NCBI GenBank assembly: GCA_032690845.1
Contig: CM064422.1
Span: forward strand, 5,580,001 to 5,644,000
Reading direction: 5' to 3'
DNA length: 64,000 nt
Origin: Eleusine coracana subsp. coracana
Taxonomy: Eukaryota > Streptophyta > Magnoliopsida > Poales > Poaceae
The notes beneath the pieces are model-generated. The model was not told where the DNA came from. It made no database searches and was given only the letters and a program-made list of their open reading frames with translations. A program made the position numbers and the translations under genes. Below, one piece after another: positions 1 through 10,462 of this stretch; position 1 is the stretch's first letter; each line of letters opens with the position of its first letter.

Positions 1-40
1 ATTATGAATATAAGTTGGGTCGAGGCAAAAAGAAGTACCG

Positions 41-257
41 AAGGAAAACTGCAATACACAGATACACAGTAGCATTGAATTATTATTGCCCAGATATATG
101 CCAAAACTAACAATTTTGCCACATGATTACCAATTTAGCACCTTGCTCCAAAGGAAAGCTGCGATACGCAGATACACAGTAGCGTTGAATTATTATTGCC
201 CAGAGATATGCCAAAAACTAACAATTTTGCCACATGATTACCAGTTTAGCACCTTGC
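41..257. repeat. Two-unit tandem repeat (about 110 bp each)
   Basis: Units at 41-150 and 151-257 share almost the whole sequence, from AAGGAAA(A/G)CTGC to TTTAGCACCTTGCT, with a handful of substitutions. The array lies in what should be an intron of the minus-strand AIM24-family gene, between its third exon and exons beyond the left edge. It has no coding capacity. It looks like a local replication-slippage or unequal-crossover duplication. Confidence 0.85.
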
Positions 258-337
258 TAGTTTACTGAACGTCGCCGGCAAAAAAGATACTTGTTCAGCA
301 GACATGCTGCCGAGCAGAAGGGATTCAATTTGGTTAC

Positions 338-753
338 CTGGTTTCGCAGTCAACTTCTCCTGAGACTTCAACATCACCTGAAAATCATTTTCCCCAGCAG
401 TTACAAGTGAGCTAGGCCCAATCCAACAGAAGCAAGTTACTTGGAGTAAGCAGAAGTGATTCGAGAAACTACCTGCAGAACTTGCACATCGCCACCGGAT
501 ATCTGAAACGCTGTCACAGATCCTTGCTGGCTCTGAAAAATTCCAACAAAATTCAAACTGAATCAGATCAGGGGGATGAGAAACAAATCCCGGGCGCCGG
601 GATCGGATGGATCCGGATACACTAGCACGAATTCCAACCCTAACATCTACGCGGAGACGAGAGCGCTGTGCGAGAAGGATCAGATCGCACAGGGGATGAA
701 CGGACCTGGTAAACGTAGGGCTGGAAGGGCGTGGAGTAGAAGGGCGCGGCCAT
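338..753 (-). CDS. AIM24 (TRAP-like) family protein, first three exons; rest off the left edge
   Basis: Three exons can be assembled on the minus strand: 753-706 (16 codons from the ATG at 753-751), 532-473 (20 codons) and 377-338 (13 codons plus one base). Each join has GT-AG borders and the reading frame stays open. The protein starts MAAPFYSTPFQPYVYQ, then a Gln-rich stretch and GGDVQVLQVMLKSQEKLTAK. This matches my recollection of plant AIM24/DUF124 proteins, a beta-rich fold related to the TRAP RNA-binding protein; the yeast member is a mitochondrial inner-membrane protein, and the plant function is not settled. The next expected exon is not visible between 1 and 337, so the gene continues outside the window. 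A GC-rich stretch at 754-860 is the likely 5' UTR. The splice structure is seen directly; the family call is from memory of the conserved N-terminus. Confidence 0.72.
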
Positions 754-2118
754 GGCCGGTGAACCTTCTGGAAGCTTCTCAAAGAGGTCAGTGGGCGCCG
801 GCTCGGAGCGTCGTCGTCGTCGGGGTCGGGGGAGTTGCCATTCGGCGGTGACGGCGAGCTGTTGTTTTGGGCTCTGAGCTTAATTACGAGGGTGTTTTTT
901 TTTTGTTGTCACGGAATTATCTCAGCCGTTAATTATGCGATGGGCGGCCTGCTGATGCGCGTTGGGTGCTTGCGTGGCCTGTTCACATGGGCCTCCGACA
1001 CACGTGGCGGCATGTCGTTGGTTCCAGTGGCCTGCCACGACGTGTCCAATGTGTAGGGATGCTAATGGATCTTTTACCCTTCTTTATTCTGAAAAGGTTT
1101 CATTTATCTCGAATTTCAACTCAATCGATTGGAAAAAAAAAATATGGTGAGAATAGATAGTCTAAAAGAAAAACATTACCCTTCCAAATTGACATTGGTA
1201 ATTGTTTAGTGCTCGTTGAAAATAACATTATTTGATGTCATATCAACATATTAATACGAATATATGTGTGATAATCATCTCTATAGTCAAAGTATGTACA
1301 TACCAACAATGACACTTGCTCCAACGTAATACAAGTGGCTTTTCTAAAGAATGCTAAATTCATTATCTATGTGTATGATTACATTTCTTAATTTCAACTT
1401 GGACCTATGGTTAGGATTCTTTTGATAGCGAAAAAAGAACTTCGGCTAGGTTTGTTTAACCCAAATATCGAAAACCTAAACCTACATCCATCATGTAGTT
1501 TTCTTTAACCAAGATGAAAAAATATAGACAATTATATCCTATTATATAACAAAAGACAAATAAACAATTTGTTCTCTACACATCAGTCACCACTTACCAA
1601 AAAGCAAAGTTGTAGGAATACAATGTTGCATACATGCAACCTATGATACATCTTTATGTTTCCATCTGTCTCATGATTCTTCTCTCTATTTTCATGTTTA
1701 TATGAGATGCACGGGTGGTTTTCTACCTACTTAGGTCGTCCTCTCTTATCATGCTATTTAATATAATATATAATACCAACATCCAAATTCAAGTCGTGGT
1801 AATTTTTATAACTTGAGTATTTAAGTTCATTACAACTAGCATAGTACCGTTGATTCATGTTGCTCGGAAGATATATAAGCATAATGCATTCAAGTTGTGC
1901 ATCGTCATCTAACATCGCAACCACCTAAATATGTTGTTTTTCATTATTTTAGACTGGTGGGTTGATCAAAAAGTCTCTAAAATAAATTAGAATTTTCTCC
2001 TACCTTATAAAAATAGTAGAATAAATAAACTAGAGTTGTGAATCACAACTATTTATTGGGTATCCACCTGCATCCCTACAATCATGTTAAAAAGTACTAA
2101 GAAGACCACCGTTTCTTC
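754..2118. other. Intergenic, AT-rich; no gene seen
   Basis: 754-860 is GC-rich and probably the leader and core promoter of the minus-strand AIM24-family gene. From about 870 the sequence becomes AT-rich with stop codons in all frames. I see no conserved coding block, RNA gene or clear transposon terminus before the foldback element at 2119. Confidence 0.6.
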
Positions 2119-2424
2119 TGCATTAAACTTTAGTCTTGTCATATCAAATATTTGACTATAAATTAAAAGAATTAAATATGGACTAACTATAAAACTAATT
2201 ACATAGATGAAGACTAATTTATGAGACAAAATTACTAAGGCTAATTAATTCATGATTTGACAACTGTTATAATAAATATTTACTAAATATAAATTAATTA
2301 GGTTTAATAAATTTATCTCATAAATTACTTTAAAACTTTTATAATTAGTTTTATAATTAGATCATATTTAATTTTCTCAATTAACATCTAAATATTTGAT
2401 GGAACAAAGCTAAGTTTAGTGCAG
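2119..2424. mobile_element. Foldback MITE, about 306 bp
   Basis: The two ends are inverted copies: CTGCATTAAACTT at 2119-2131 and, reversed, CTGCACTAAACTT at 2424-2412. The similarity continues inward, so the arms pair over much of the element (CATATCAAATATTTGA on the left against TTCCATCAAATATTTAGA on the right, reversed; ATTAGTTTTATAATTAG opposite CTAACTATAAAACTAATT). It has no coding capacity. It resembles a common grass palindromic MITE family, but I do not assign a superfamily because no clear target-site duplication is seen. Confidence 0.7.
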
Positions 2425-2644
2425 AAAAAAATACGGAACAGATTGTGCTTCTGTCCACTAAAAGAAAGTACAATCATACTAGGGATGCAGGTTTTGTAAT
2501 TTATGGGTCATGGACCGATCCGAAATTTATCCCAATGAACTAGGATATTTTCTTATATTCACAATTCAATTAAGCAAATGTACTAAAATGTCAGTCATGA
2601 ATACCCAATGGATACCCAACTGCATCCTTAGATCACATCGCCGG

Positions 2645-3365
2645 GCACAAAATGCACCTGGTTGGACTCAAGCCCGGCCCAGCTATGTCGGGCTAGGTCT
2701 GGGTAGTTCAGGCGAAGCCCGGCCCTGCACGACGCAACCCGGCTCAGCCTAAGGCTATCTCCAATGGATCACCCATACGGTGACCCATATGCAAAATGGG
2801 TCCTAAAAGCGTCTATACCTAGCAAACGGGTCGTGCCGGGCCGGCACGGCACGAGTCCGTGACAGGCCGTGCCATTTCTTAGACAGGCCGACACGGCCCT
2901 TCTAATTAACAGGTCGTGCCGTGCCGGCCCGACGGGCCTATGTTGAAGCCCAAGCACGACATGGCTCGTCTTAAACGGGTTGTGCCGGCCTGTCGGCCCG
3001 GCGGGCTATTCGGGCCGGGCTGGCCCGGAGCCCATTTATTTTTTATATATCTAATTTTTCTCAAAAAATAATATTTTTAGTAGATAAAATATTTTTTATT
3101 AATAAATTTGAACATAAAAATATAATTTTTAATATAAATATTAAAATATTAATCATTTTATTTGACGGGCCATGTTTCACCGGCTAAATGGGCCACCTCA
3201 CGGGCTGAACGGACCATGCTAAACGGGCCGTGCTCGGACCGGCACGGCGGGCTTATGGCTAGGCCCAAGCACGGCCCGTGATGGGCCACGAGCCGGCACC
3301 GTGCTCGGACCGGACCAAAATAGGCGGGCCTTGTGTCGGCCCATTTAGCCCGGCCCACTTGGCCA
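2645..3365. repeat. GC-rich dispersed repeat with CGGGCC/GGCACGGC motifs
   Basis: Many short direct and inverted copies of GCCGTGCC, GGCACGGC and CGGGCC surround an AT-rich core at about 3030-3160. The two halves (2830-3030 and 3165-3365) are roughly mirror-related, which gives a large imperfect palindrome. Short open frames here are products of the skewed composition and show no protein family. Similar sequence is a widespread repeat in plant genomes. A TATAAAAG sequence at about 3368-3375 follows it, but no gene obviously uses it. Confidence 0.5.
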
Positions 3366-4395
3366 GGTATAAAAGCGTCCAAAACGCTCTCTAATGAAGG
3401 ACCTAGTTGGCGTACTCATTTTCGGACCGCGCCTCCCACAATCCACAAATGCGTCGCATCGTTCCGTGACCCAGCGCGTCCCGCCTTGTCCTCCGCTCGC
3501 TCCCACCTCACGCGCCGCCGCATCTGCCGCCTGCCCATCGCTAGATCCCGCCGCGCCCCCGCCTCCCCGGCCAACGACGCCCCCGCCTCCCGCTGCGACA
3601 CACCCTGACGCCCCCACGCTCGGCCGCCGGTGCACCCCTCGCACACGCCTCCCCGGCCGCCGGCGCGCCCGCGCCTCGCTCGGACACACCCCGCCGCCCC
3701 ACGCCCGACTGCCGGCGCATCCCGCTGCCTACGCTCCCTGCGCGGCGCCCCCGCCCCCTGTGTCGCGTGAGGCCTCGTCCTCCTCGCTCTTCTCCGGCAG
3801 TGGTAGTGTTGGGAGACCCAATCTTGAATGTCCGTTAGAGACACAGATTTTGAACTCATCTATTTTTAAGCTCACGATAACTTATTTGATGATTTAGATC
3901 TTCGATTTAGGTTTTCATCGTTAGAGATAGCCTAACCCCTTCGTCTTCCTTTTCTCACTGTTCCACCATATTTACTTTCAGGCCCCGACCAAACAACCAA
4001 CGCTCCGCTCTGTCCCAACTCCCAACTCGCAGAACACCGCCGGGCTTCCCATCCCTCCCCGGCTGATCCTCCACCCGCCGCTACCCCGTCCGTTGCTCCC
4101 CGCCGCAGCACCGTTCCTCCCTGAATCGAGTGGAGCGGAATGGAGCTTCATCCGGCAGCGGATTGATTTCCTCTTTTGCGGGTGAGTCAGTAATTCGAGC
4201 TTTGCTCGGGTGTTCCTGTTGTTTTCTTTGAACGATTGTGTTAGCTCAACCGCTGCTATTTTCATGTGGCCATACTTATCAATCAATCTATCCGTAGTTG
4301 GTTTGGTGATTTTTCCTCTGCGTTCAGGATCAACCTAGAAGAGTTGCCGGTGGAATTTGTTTTCCAAGAGTTTTGAGGGATTCAGCTGAATCCCT
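3366..4395 (+). promoter_or_regulatory. Upstream region and leader of the Myb/PHD gene, with a probable 5' UTR intron
   Basis: 3390-3780 is very C-rich and has no convincing coding block. A probable leader exon ends at a GCGG|GTGAGTC donor near 4170, and a pyrimidine-rich acceptor (CGTTCAG) lies near 4327, 68 bases before the ATG at 4396. First introns in the leader are common in grass genes. The transcription start cannot be fixed from sequence alone. Confidence 0.45.
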
Positions 4396-6849
4396 ATGTC
4401 TTCCGGCAAATACAGCCATGCTCCGGCCCGGGAGGCGGTGTTCTGGTCGGATAAGATGAATAAGTACCTCATCGACTCGCTGCTGCGCCAGGACGCCATG
4501 GGGAACAGGAGCGATGAGGGCAGGTTCTTCTCCGGGGCATATGATAACATCATCACTGGCATTGGCGACAGGTTCGGGGTGGCAATTGATCGGAATAATA
4601 TAAAGAACCGTCTCAAGTATATCAAGGAAACGCTCAATGAGTGCAAGAACATACTAGGCGAAGATAGCCGGATCAAGTGGAGTGCGGTGAGCAAAAGATT
4701 CAATGCCGACCCACATGTTTGGAGGGAATTGATTGAGGTTTGTATGCTATCAATCAGTCAGGAATATATGTGACAGCTGTGCTTGAGATAAAAAGTTCTT
4801 GAAAGTTATAGATCCACTATAAACTCTTGTAGAGAAAACCAGAGGCCAAAAAATGGATGACGAAGACTATTGACCATTATGATAGTTTAATGGAGCTATT
4901 TGGTAAGGATAGGGAAAAGAGACCAGCTCTTGAGAATTTAAAGAATACTCCGAAGAAAAAAGCGCGAAAGGAATGGACAAAGGAATACCAACATACTCCA
5001 TCAAATGGCTTGGATTTTACCATTGCTGACAGTTCAGATGCGACTGTAAACGGAAGTGAAGTATTGCTCTTTGGACCTCTATCATCATTAATCAACTATA
5101 CATTTTCTTGTTTTATTATTGCTTGACATGGGATGCCTAGCTTTGCCACCTGTAAATTGCAATGCGTCATTCTGTCTTAGGAAAACATTTAATCCATTAT
5201 TAGAACTGTGGGCTGGCTTCCACGTGCCTTAGCTCCATGTTTCGCTTGTCGTGGTCTGAGTCTTTTTACTAACTCTGCTGCAACTTTGCGGCGGGTGATT
5301 CGGTCACGGCAGAGCATATGACTAGATACAATATGTCGTTTTGCTCGCTGGATTAAGCCGATGCAGAGAATCAGGACATTTTGCTCACTTGATGCTTGTG
5401 CAGATACCAACACCTGAAAGTCTGATAACTGATGCATCCAGGCTTCTTTGTATATCTACTTATCTGCATGTCCATGTATCGTTTTAGCTGACAGGTGTTG
5501 GCTTGTCTGATTCACTTTCATAAGCTGCCTCTACCTGATTGAATAGCCTGTGCCTTTTATATCTAAAAACTTAGATCAGGCACAATTCACAATATTTATG
5601 CTTTGTTGATGGAACTAATCTATCTATTTCCCTGTTTCCTTAAGAATAATAGATCTATTGTATTTTAATACATCATCCAATTACGTGATGGACTATTAAT
5701 GTGGCTTCTGAGTCATGTATTTTTAATATGTTGGATTGCAGTCAATATCATTGTGCACAACCTTTTGTTCCTCGAGAAGTAATATTCATCTTTTGGAGGT
5801 TATACTGTTGCTCCTCAGGGTTATATTGCTTGCAAAGCTTTAAGGCCTTGACTGTTTTAATATAATATTAGCGGGTTCTAATTATATTTAAGTTTATATG
5901 ATGAAAAGGGTGATTGGGATAATTGTAATTAGTGTTCACTTGTTTAGTGGAAAAACATAATCCAGATCACAAATAAATTCCTGCTATTTCCTCCCTTTCT
6001 CAGTTTCGTGAGGATTAAAAGAGAATGGGGAAATGTGTCTAACTATACCTGTCTGTTTCCTGAATTTAATGGAATTTTAGCTATGATTTAATGATGTTGT
6101 TCTTTCCTTTCAGGCCCCTGATGAGGTGGTAATAAAACAGAATATATCTAAGGAACTTGATTTATCAGAATTGTGCAGGACTGAGACTGGCATTATTGCC
6201 ATACCCGTTTGTGCTAACACATCTGGTAAGGGTTTGCCCTATGCCCCTGAAAATTGGCCATGTCCTGGAGATCACTGGTACTGGAGAGTTGGATGCAGGA
6301 CTAATTCAGGGGGTCATTGGGCTGACAGGTGATACTCCTATCAAGGCCCATTAGATTGGATTCAAAATACTGTAGTTTTGTATTGTATAAAGAGAATAAA
6401 GTTAATAGTGGGTGCCATCTTCTTAATTTTGTGTTGGACCAACCAAGGTCTGCAGTTGAATTATTCGTTCTTATACATGGTTGTATGACGAGAAAGTGAC
6501 TTATCTGTGCTGTTGACATTTGTTTTGGATTCAACTGTGAACAGGTATCTTACACCGCCCTCACGTTTTCGTGTTGCTACCGGGAAAAAGACGGCGTTTG
6601 CAAGTAGATTACAAGTTGAAGAATTTATTAAGAGAGAGTACCCAAATATTGATCCTAGTACCTTTTTTTCTATGTTTATCTAGAAGATTCCTGCTAAAGG
6701 CCACACAACACAAAAAGGTTAAACCTCTCTGTTTCAATTATATGCAGTTTTAGTTGTCATGACTAGTATATTGAATAATACTCATTGATGCACTATACCA
6801 CTATACCAATATTAGAGGAGATTATAGTTTGTGAAAGTTGTTAGAGTGG

Positions 6850-8619
6850 TTTGATAAGTTGTTTAATGGTGAGGAGGAGGGTCCTATACTTGAGTTGGAT
6901 GACTCATTTGATGATAACAACAGTCGCTTTGTGAGGAGAATTCAGGAGGCAGAGATAGAGCAAGCTTTGAAGAGGATGAAGAGTGGTAAAGCAATGGGCC
7001 CTGATGGTATCCCCATCGAAGTATGGAGATGCTTGGGTGCCAGAGCCATAGTATGGTTAACTAAGCTTTTTAACCTCATCTTTCGGTCAAACAAGATGCT
7101 GGAAGAATGGAGGAGGAGTATAGTAGTACCGATCTTCAAGAACAAGGGAGATGTTCAAAGTTGTACTAACTATCGTGGGATTAAGTTGATGAGCCATACG
7201 ATGAAGCTCTGGGAGAGAGTTATCGAGCATTGCCTAAGAAGAGTGACAAGTGTGACCTAAAACCAGTTTGGGTTCATGCCTGGAAGATCGACCATGGAGG
7301 CGATTTTCTTAATGCGACAAGTGATGGAGAGATATCGGGAGCAAAAGAAGAACTTACACATGGTCTTTATTGACCTCGAGAAGGCGTATGACAAAGTGCC
7401 AAGAAATGTCATGTGGTGGGCCTTGGAGAAGCACAAAGTCCCAACTAAGTACATTACCCTCATCAAGGACATGTACAGGGACGTGAGGACGTGTGTTCGG
7501 ACATGTGATGGCAACACCAATGACTTTCCGATTAAAATAGGACTACACCAAGGATCAGCATTGAGTCCTTATTTATTTGCTCTGGTGATGGACGAGGTCA
7601 CACGAGAAATATAGAGTGATGTCCCTTGGTGTATGCTCTTTGCTGATGATGTGGTGTTAGTTGACGAGAGAAGGGATGGGATTAATAGGAAGTTAGAGCT
7701 GTGCAGGCACACATTAGAGTGCAAGGGATTCAGACTTAGTAGGGCCAAGACCGAGTATATGATGTGTGAGTTTAGCGCGACTAGACATGAGGATGGAGAC
7801 GTTAGCCTTGATGGACAATTGGTGACCAAGAAGGATATATTTTGTTATTTAGGACCGATGTTGCAAAAGGACGGTGGCATCGATGAAGATGTTAGGCATA
7901 GAATTTCAGCCGGCTGGTTGAAATGGTGTCAAGCATCTGACGTCTTATGCGACAAGAGGGTGCCACAAAAGCTAAAAGGTAAATTCTATAGGACGATAAT
8001 TCATCCGGCGATGTTATATGGTGCTGAGTGCTGGTCTACGTAGACGACATGTTCAACAATTGAGTGTAGCAGAAATGCGTATGTTGCGTTGGTTTTGCGG
8101 GCATACAAGAAGAGACCGAATACGGAATGAAGATATCCGGGACAGGATAGGAGTGGCACCTATCGAGGAGAAATTGGTTCAATATCGGTTGAGATGGTTC
8201 GGACATGTCCAACGGAGGCCTCCGGAGGCGCCGGTGCGTAGTGGGGTTCTAAAGAGAGATGCTAATGTTAAGAGAGGTAGAGGCCGACCTAACTTGACTT
8301 GGGACAAGTCGGTTAAGAGAGACCTGAAGGCGTGGGATATCCCTAAGGAGCTAGCTATGGATAGGAGCGCTTGGAGACTAGAAATAGATGTGCCGGAACC
8401 GTGATCTTTTTTTTTCCTTCCTTCTTGCTTACTCGTTTCTTCTTTCTTTTGGCTTTTGTTCCTTTTGTTTTTGTCTCTTTTTTCTTTTCTTTTTCCTTTT
8501 TCTTCTCTTTCTTTTGGCTTTTGTTCATTTGTCTCTTTTTTTTTGGGTTCCCATGGGTTTCATCTCTAGCCTACCCCAACTTGCTTGGGATAAAAAGGCT
8601 TTGTTGTTGTTGTTGTTGT
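6850..8619 (+). mobile_element. 5'-truncated RTE-type LINE inserted in an intron
   Basis: A reverse-transcriptase frame runs from about 6850 to 8404 with the motifs GPDGIPIEVW, NYRGIKLMSHTMKLWERVIE, QFGFMPGRST, FIDLEKAYDKVPR, GLHQGSALSPYLFALVMDE and the catalytic FADD at about 7640-7651, then the conserved C-terminal region (RMLRWFCGHTRRDRIRN). It is dead: in-frame stops at 7258-7260 (TAA) and 7612-7614 (TAG), and a frameshift near 8040. The endonuclease half is missing. The 3' tail ends in a (TTG)n run at 8602-8618, typical of plant RTE elements. The 16-bp target duplication AAAGTTGTT(A/G)GAGTGG lies at 6834-6849 and 8620-8635. It sits in sense orientation in the 4-kb intron between exons 4 and 5 of the Myb/PHD gene. 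Confidence 0.9.
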
Positions 8620-8933
8620 AAAGTTGTTGGAGTGGCTTTTTTTTTGAGGCAATGCTATTGCGGAACCAACATCTGTTGTAGTAAGTAGCAGGTGTTTGTG
8701 CACAGAGTAGTTTCACTATAGGTTTATCAGACACCACAACCATTTTTACTAGACAGGGTATAATGGTCAATTTGGTGCTTCTTTAGATAAAAGAATACCG
8801 ACAATTTGTAAAGCCATTTGTTTCATATATATTCTTGATGCATTTGCAGAATAAAAGCTGTAGCTAATGGCATGTACCAATATTTTTGTTGGAGTAATTA
8901 TTTTAATGGCTTAGGAGCAGTTAGGGCCTGTTT

Positions 8934-9185
8934 GGGTGTTGTAGTTTTTCAAAACCGAAGGTATCAAGAAACCATGGTTTTAGAAGTCAGTGCCAAGCAA
9001 AACCATGGTATAGAAAAAAGAGGTCAGGAGTGGAGTTTTTAAAACTCTAAAACGGTTGTACTTTTAGCAAGACCATGGTGTTTAAAACTGCAAAACTACC
9101 TCCATACCTTCCAAAACTAAAGTATTTTACTAAATGGTAGTATTCTTCCTAAATTCCAAAAATACATAGTATCTAAACAAGGTCG
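8934..9185. mobile_element. Probable MITE, about 250 bp
   Basis: The left edge reads GGGCCTGTTTGGGTG and the right edge, reversed, reads CGACCTTGTTTAGATAC. This is the usual GGCCTGTTTGG terminus of many grass MITEs. The interior has repeated CCATGGT and AAAACT motifs and no coding capacity. The target-site duplication is not clear, so the exact edges are approximate. It lies in the same large intron as the LINE. Confidence 0.5.
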
Positions 9186-10303
9186 TAATGTGTAATGCAG
9201 CTTTTTAAATATGCCCAAGGACCTTTGATGTTCTTTGTTATCAGCTTGATTTCATATTGCCGAACATGTTTTTTTGGCTTTCTTACATCTTTGGTGTTTA
9301 TTTTGTAAGCGGAAAAACTTCACCATGTTCCTGCAAATGTAGCCAACTATGTTGCAGCTTATATATTGCCACAATTGCATCGTATGCATCTACACTACAC
9401 AACCAAAAATACCATTTCAACTGTAAACTCACAATGTTTCCTTTTGATTCCTTGGGGTACAAACCCTCCTCGCCTTCACTTTTGTATTTTCCTGGATGAT
9501 GGATGCTGGTCACAGACTTAGTTAATCCCTAACATTCAGTTCCTCCTAAGGAAGGTGACCCATCTAGAAAAGGTGGACTTTTGAATATGAAATTGCAGGG
9601 TAAATAAAGTTGATGAGCAATAGGCCACAGACATACTTACCTTCCACATCTGCATTTTTTTTTTGAGGAATACTGCAGTTTCTTGTTACACATAGAGTCC
9701 ACTTTTACACTTACCATTATTGCTAAGACAATATAACTTTCCCTGCAATGTAACTTTCAGTCTTCTCAAATGTTCACACCAAACCTGGGAAGTATTTTGA
9801 TATTTCAATAGGTACATTTAGTTTTTGCCATGGTCATATTTGAGCATTGTAAGTTTTTTTTTTCTTGTACACAAACAAGTTTTAGGCCATAATGTGTTTT
9901 CCATGTCTGGCATGTTTAGATGTTATTATCTTTTTGACGTGTAAAAGTTTTGGGCCCACACACTATACTTTCCACGTCTGTATACATATCTTGTATCTAT
10001 ATATTGATCTACACTCTACAGAGTCCATCCCTTACTTTCCCCATTCCTCAAGCCCTTGCTGCAAATCCCTTCCAACTCTGGTTCCAGCTGACTCTTGCAT
10101 AATGAATCCCTTTGCCATTGCACATCATCGCACACTGAGGCGGCAGTACCTTGAGTCCTATTTGCGCCGCCAGCAGAGCAGCATCAGGTTCACTATCGTC
10201 GGCTCCAATTCCGTCCTCCCTGGTGCTTCTGATCTGGATTCCAATCAGATCTCCTCTCCTTTATTGAATGGTGATTTTGCTAAACCCTAGTGCATTCAGG
10301 AGA

Positions 10304-10462
10304 AGGCCGGGCCTGGTGCAGCGGTAGAGCATACCATCTGTAACCAACAGGTCCCGGGTTCGAGCCGCGGTCTCCCCGCATTGCACAGGCGGGGGTAAGG
10401 CCTGCCGCTGACATCCTTCCCCAGACCCCGCACAGTGCGGGAGCTCTCAGCACTGGGTACGG
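10304..10462 (+). mobile_element. tRNA-derived SINE with an 18-bp target duplication
   Basis: The head carries RNA polymerase III internal promoter boxes: TGGTGCAGCGG (box A, about 10313) and GGTTCGAGCC (box B, about 10357). The body ends in ACTGGGTACGG, a grass SINE-type tail. The element is bracketed by a perfect 18-bp repeat, CCTAGTGCATTCAGGAGA, at 10286-10303 and 10463-10480. The perfect duplication indicates a fairly recent insertion into the intron before exon 5 of the Myb/PHD gene. It is not a functional tRNA: the head lacks a proper cloverleaf. Confidence 0.88.

Noticed and set aside
3394..3897. Pro-rich 167-codon frame
   Set aside because: C-rich leader-like sequence; both strands are open and no domain is visible.
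10102..10290. 62-codon frame from ATG, in the large intron of the Myb/PHD gene
   Set aside because: Not recognised, no splice partner in frame, and short enough to arise by chance. Kept only as a remark in the SINE finding.
10304..10380. Possible functional tRNA gene
   Set aside because: Box A and box B are present but no acceptor stem or anticodon stem folds, and the target duplications extend to the SINE tail, so this is a SINE head.
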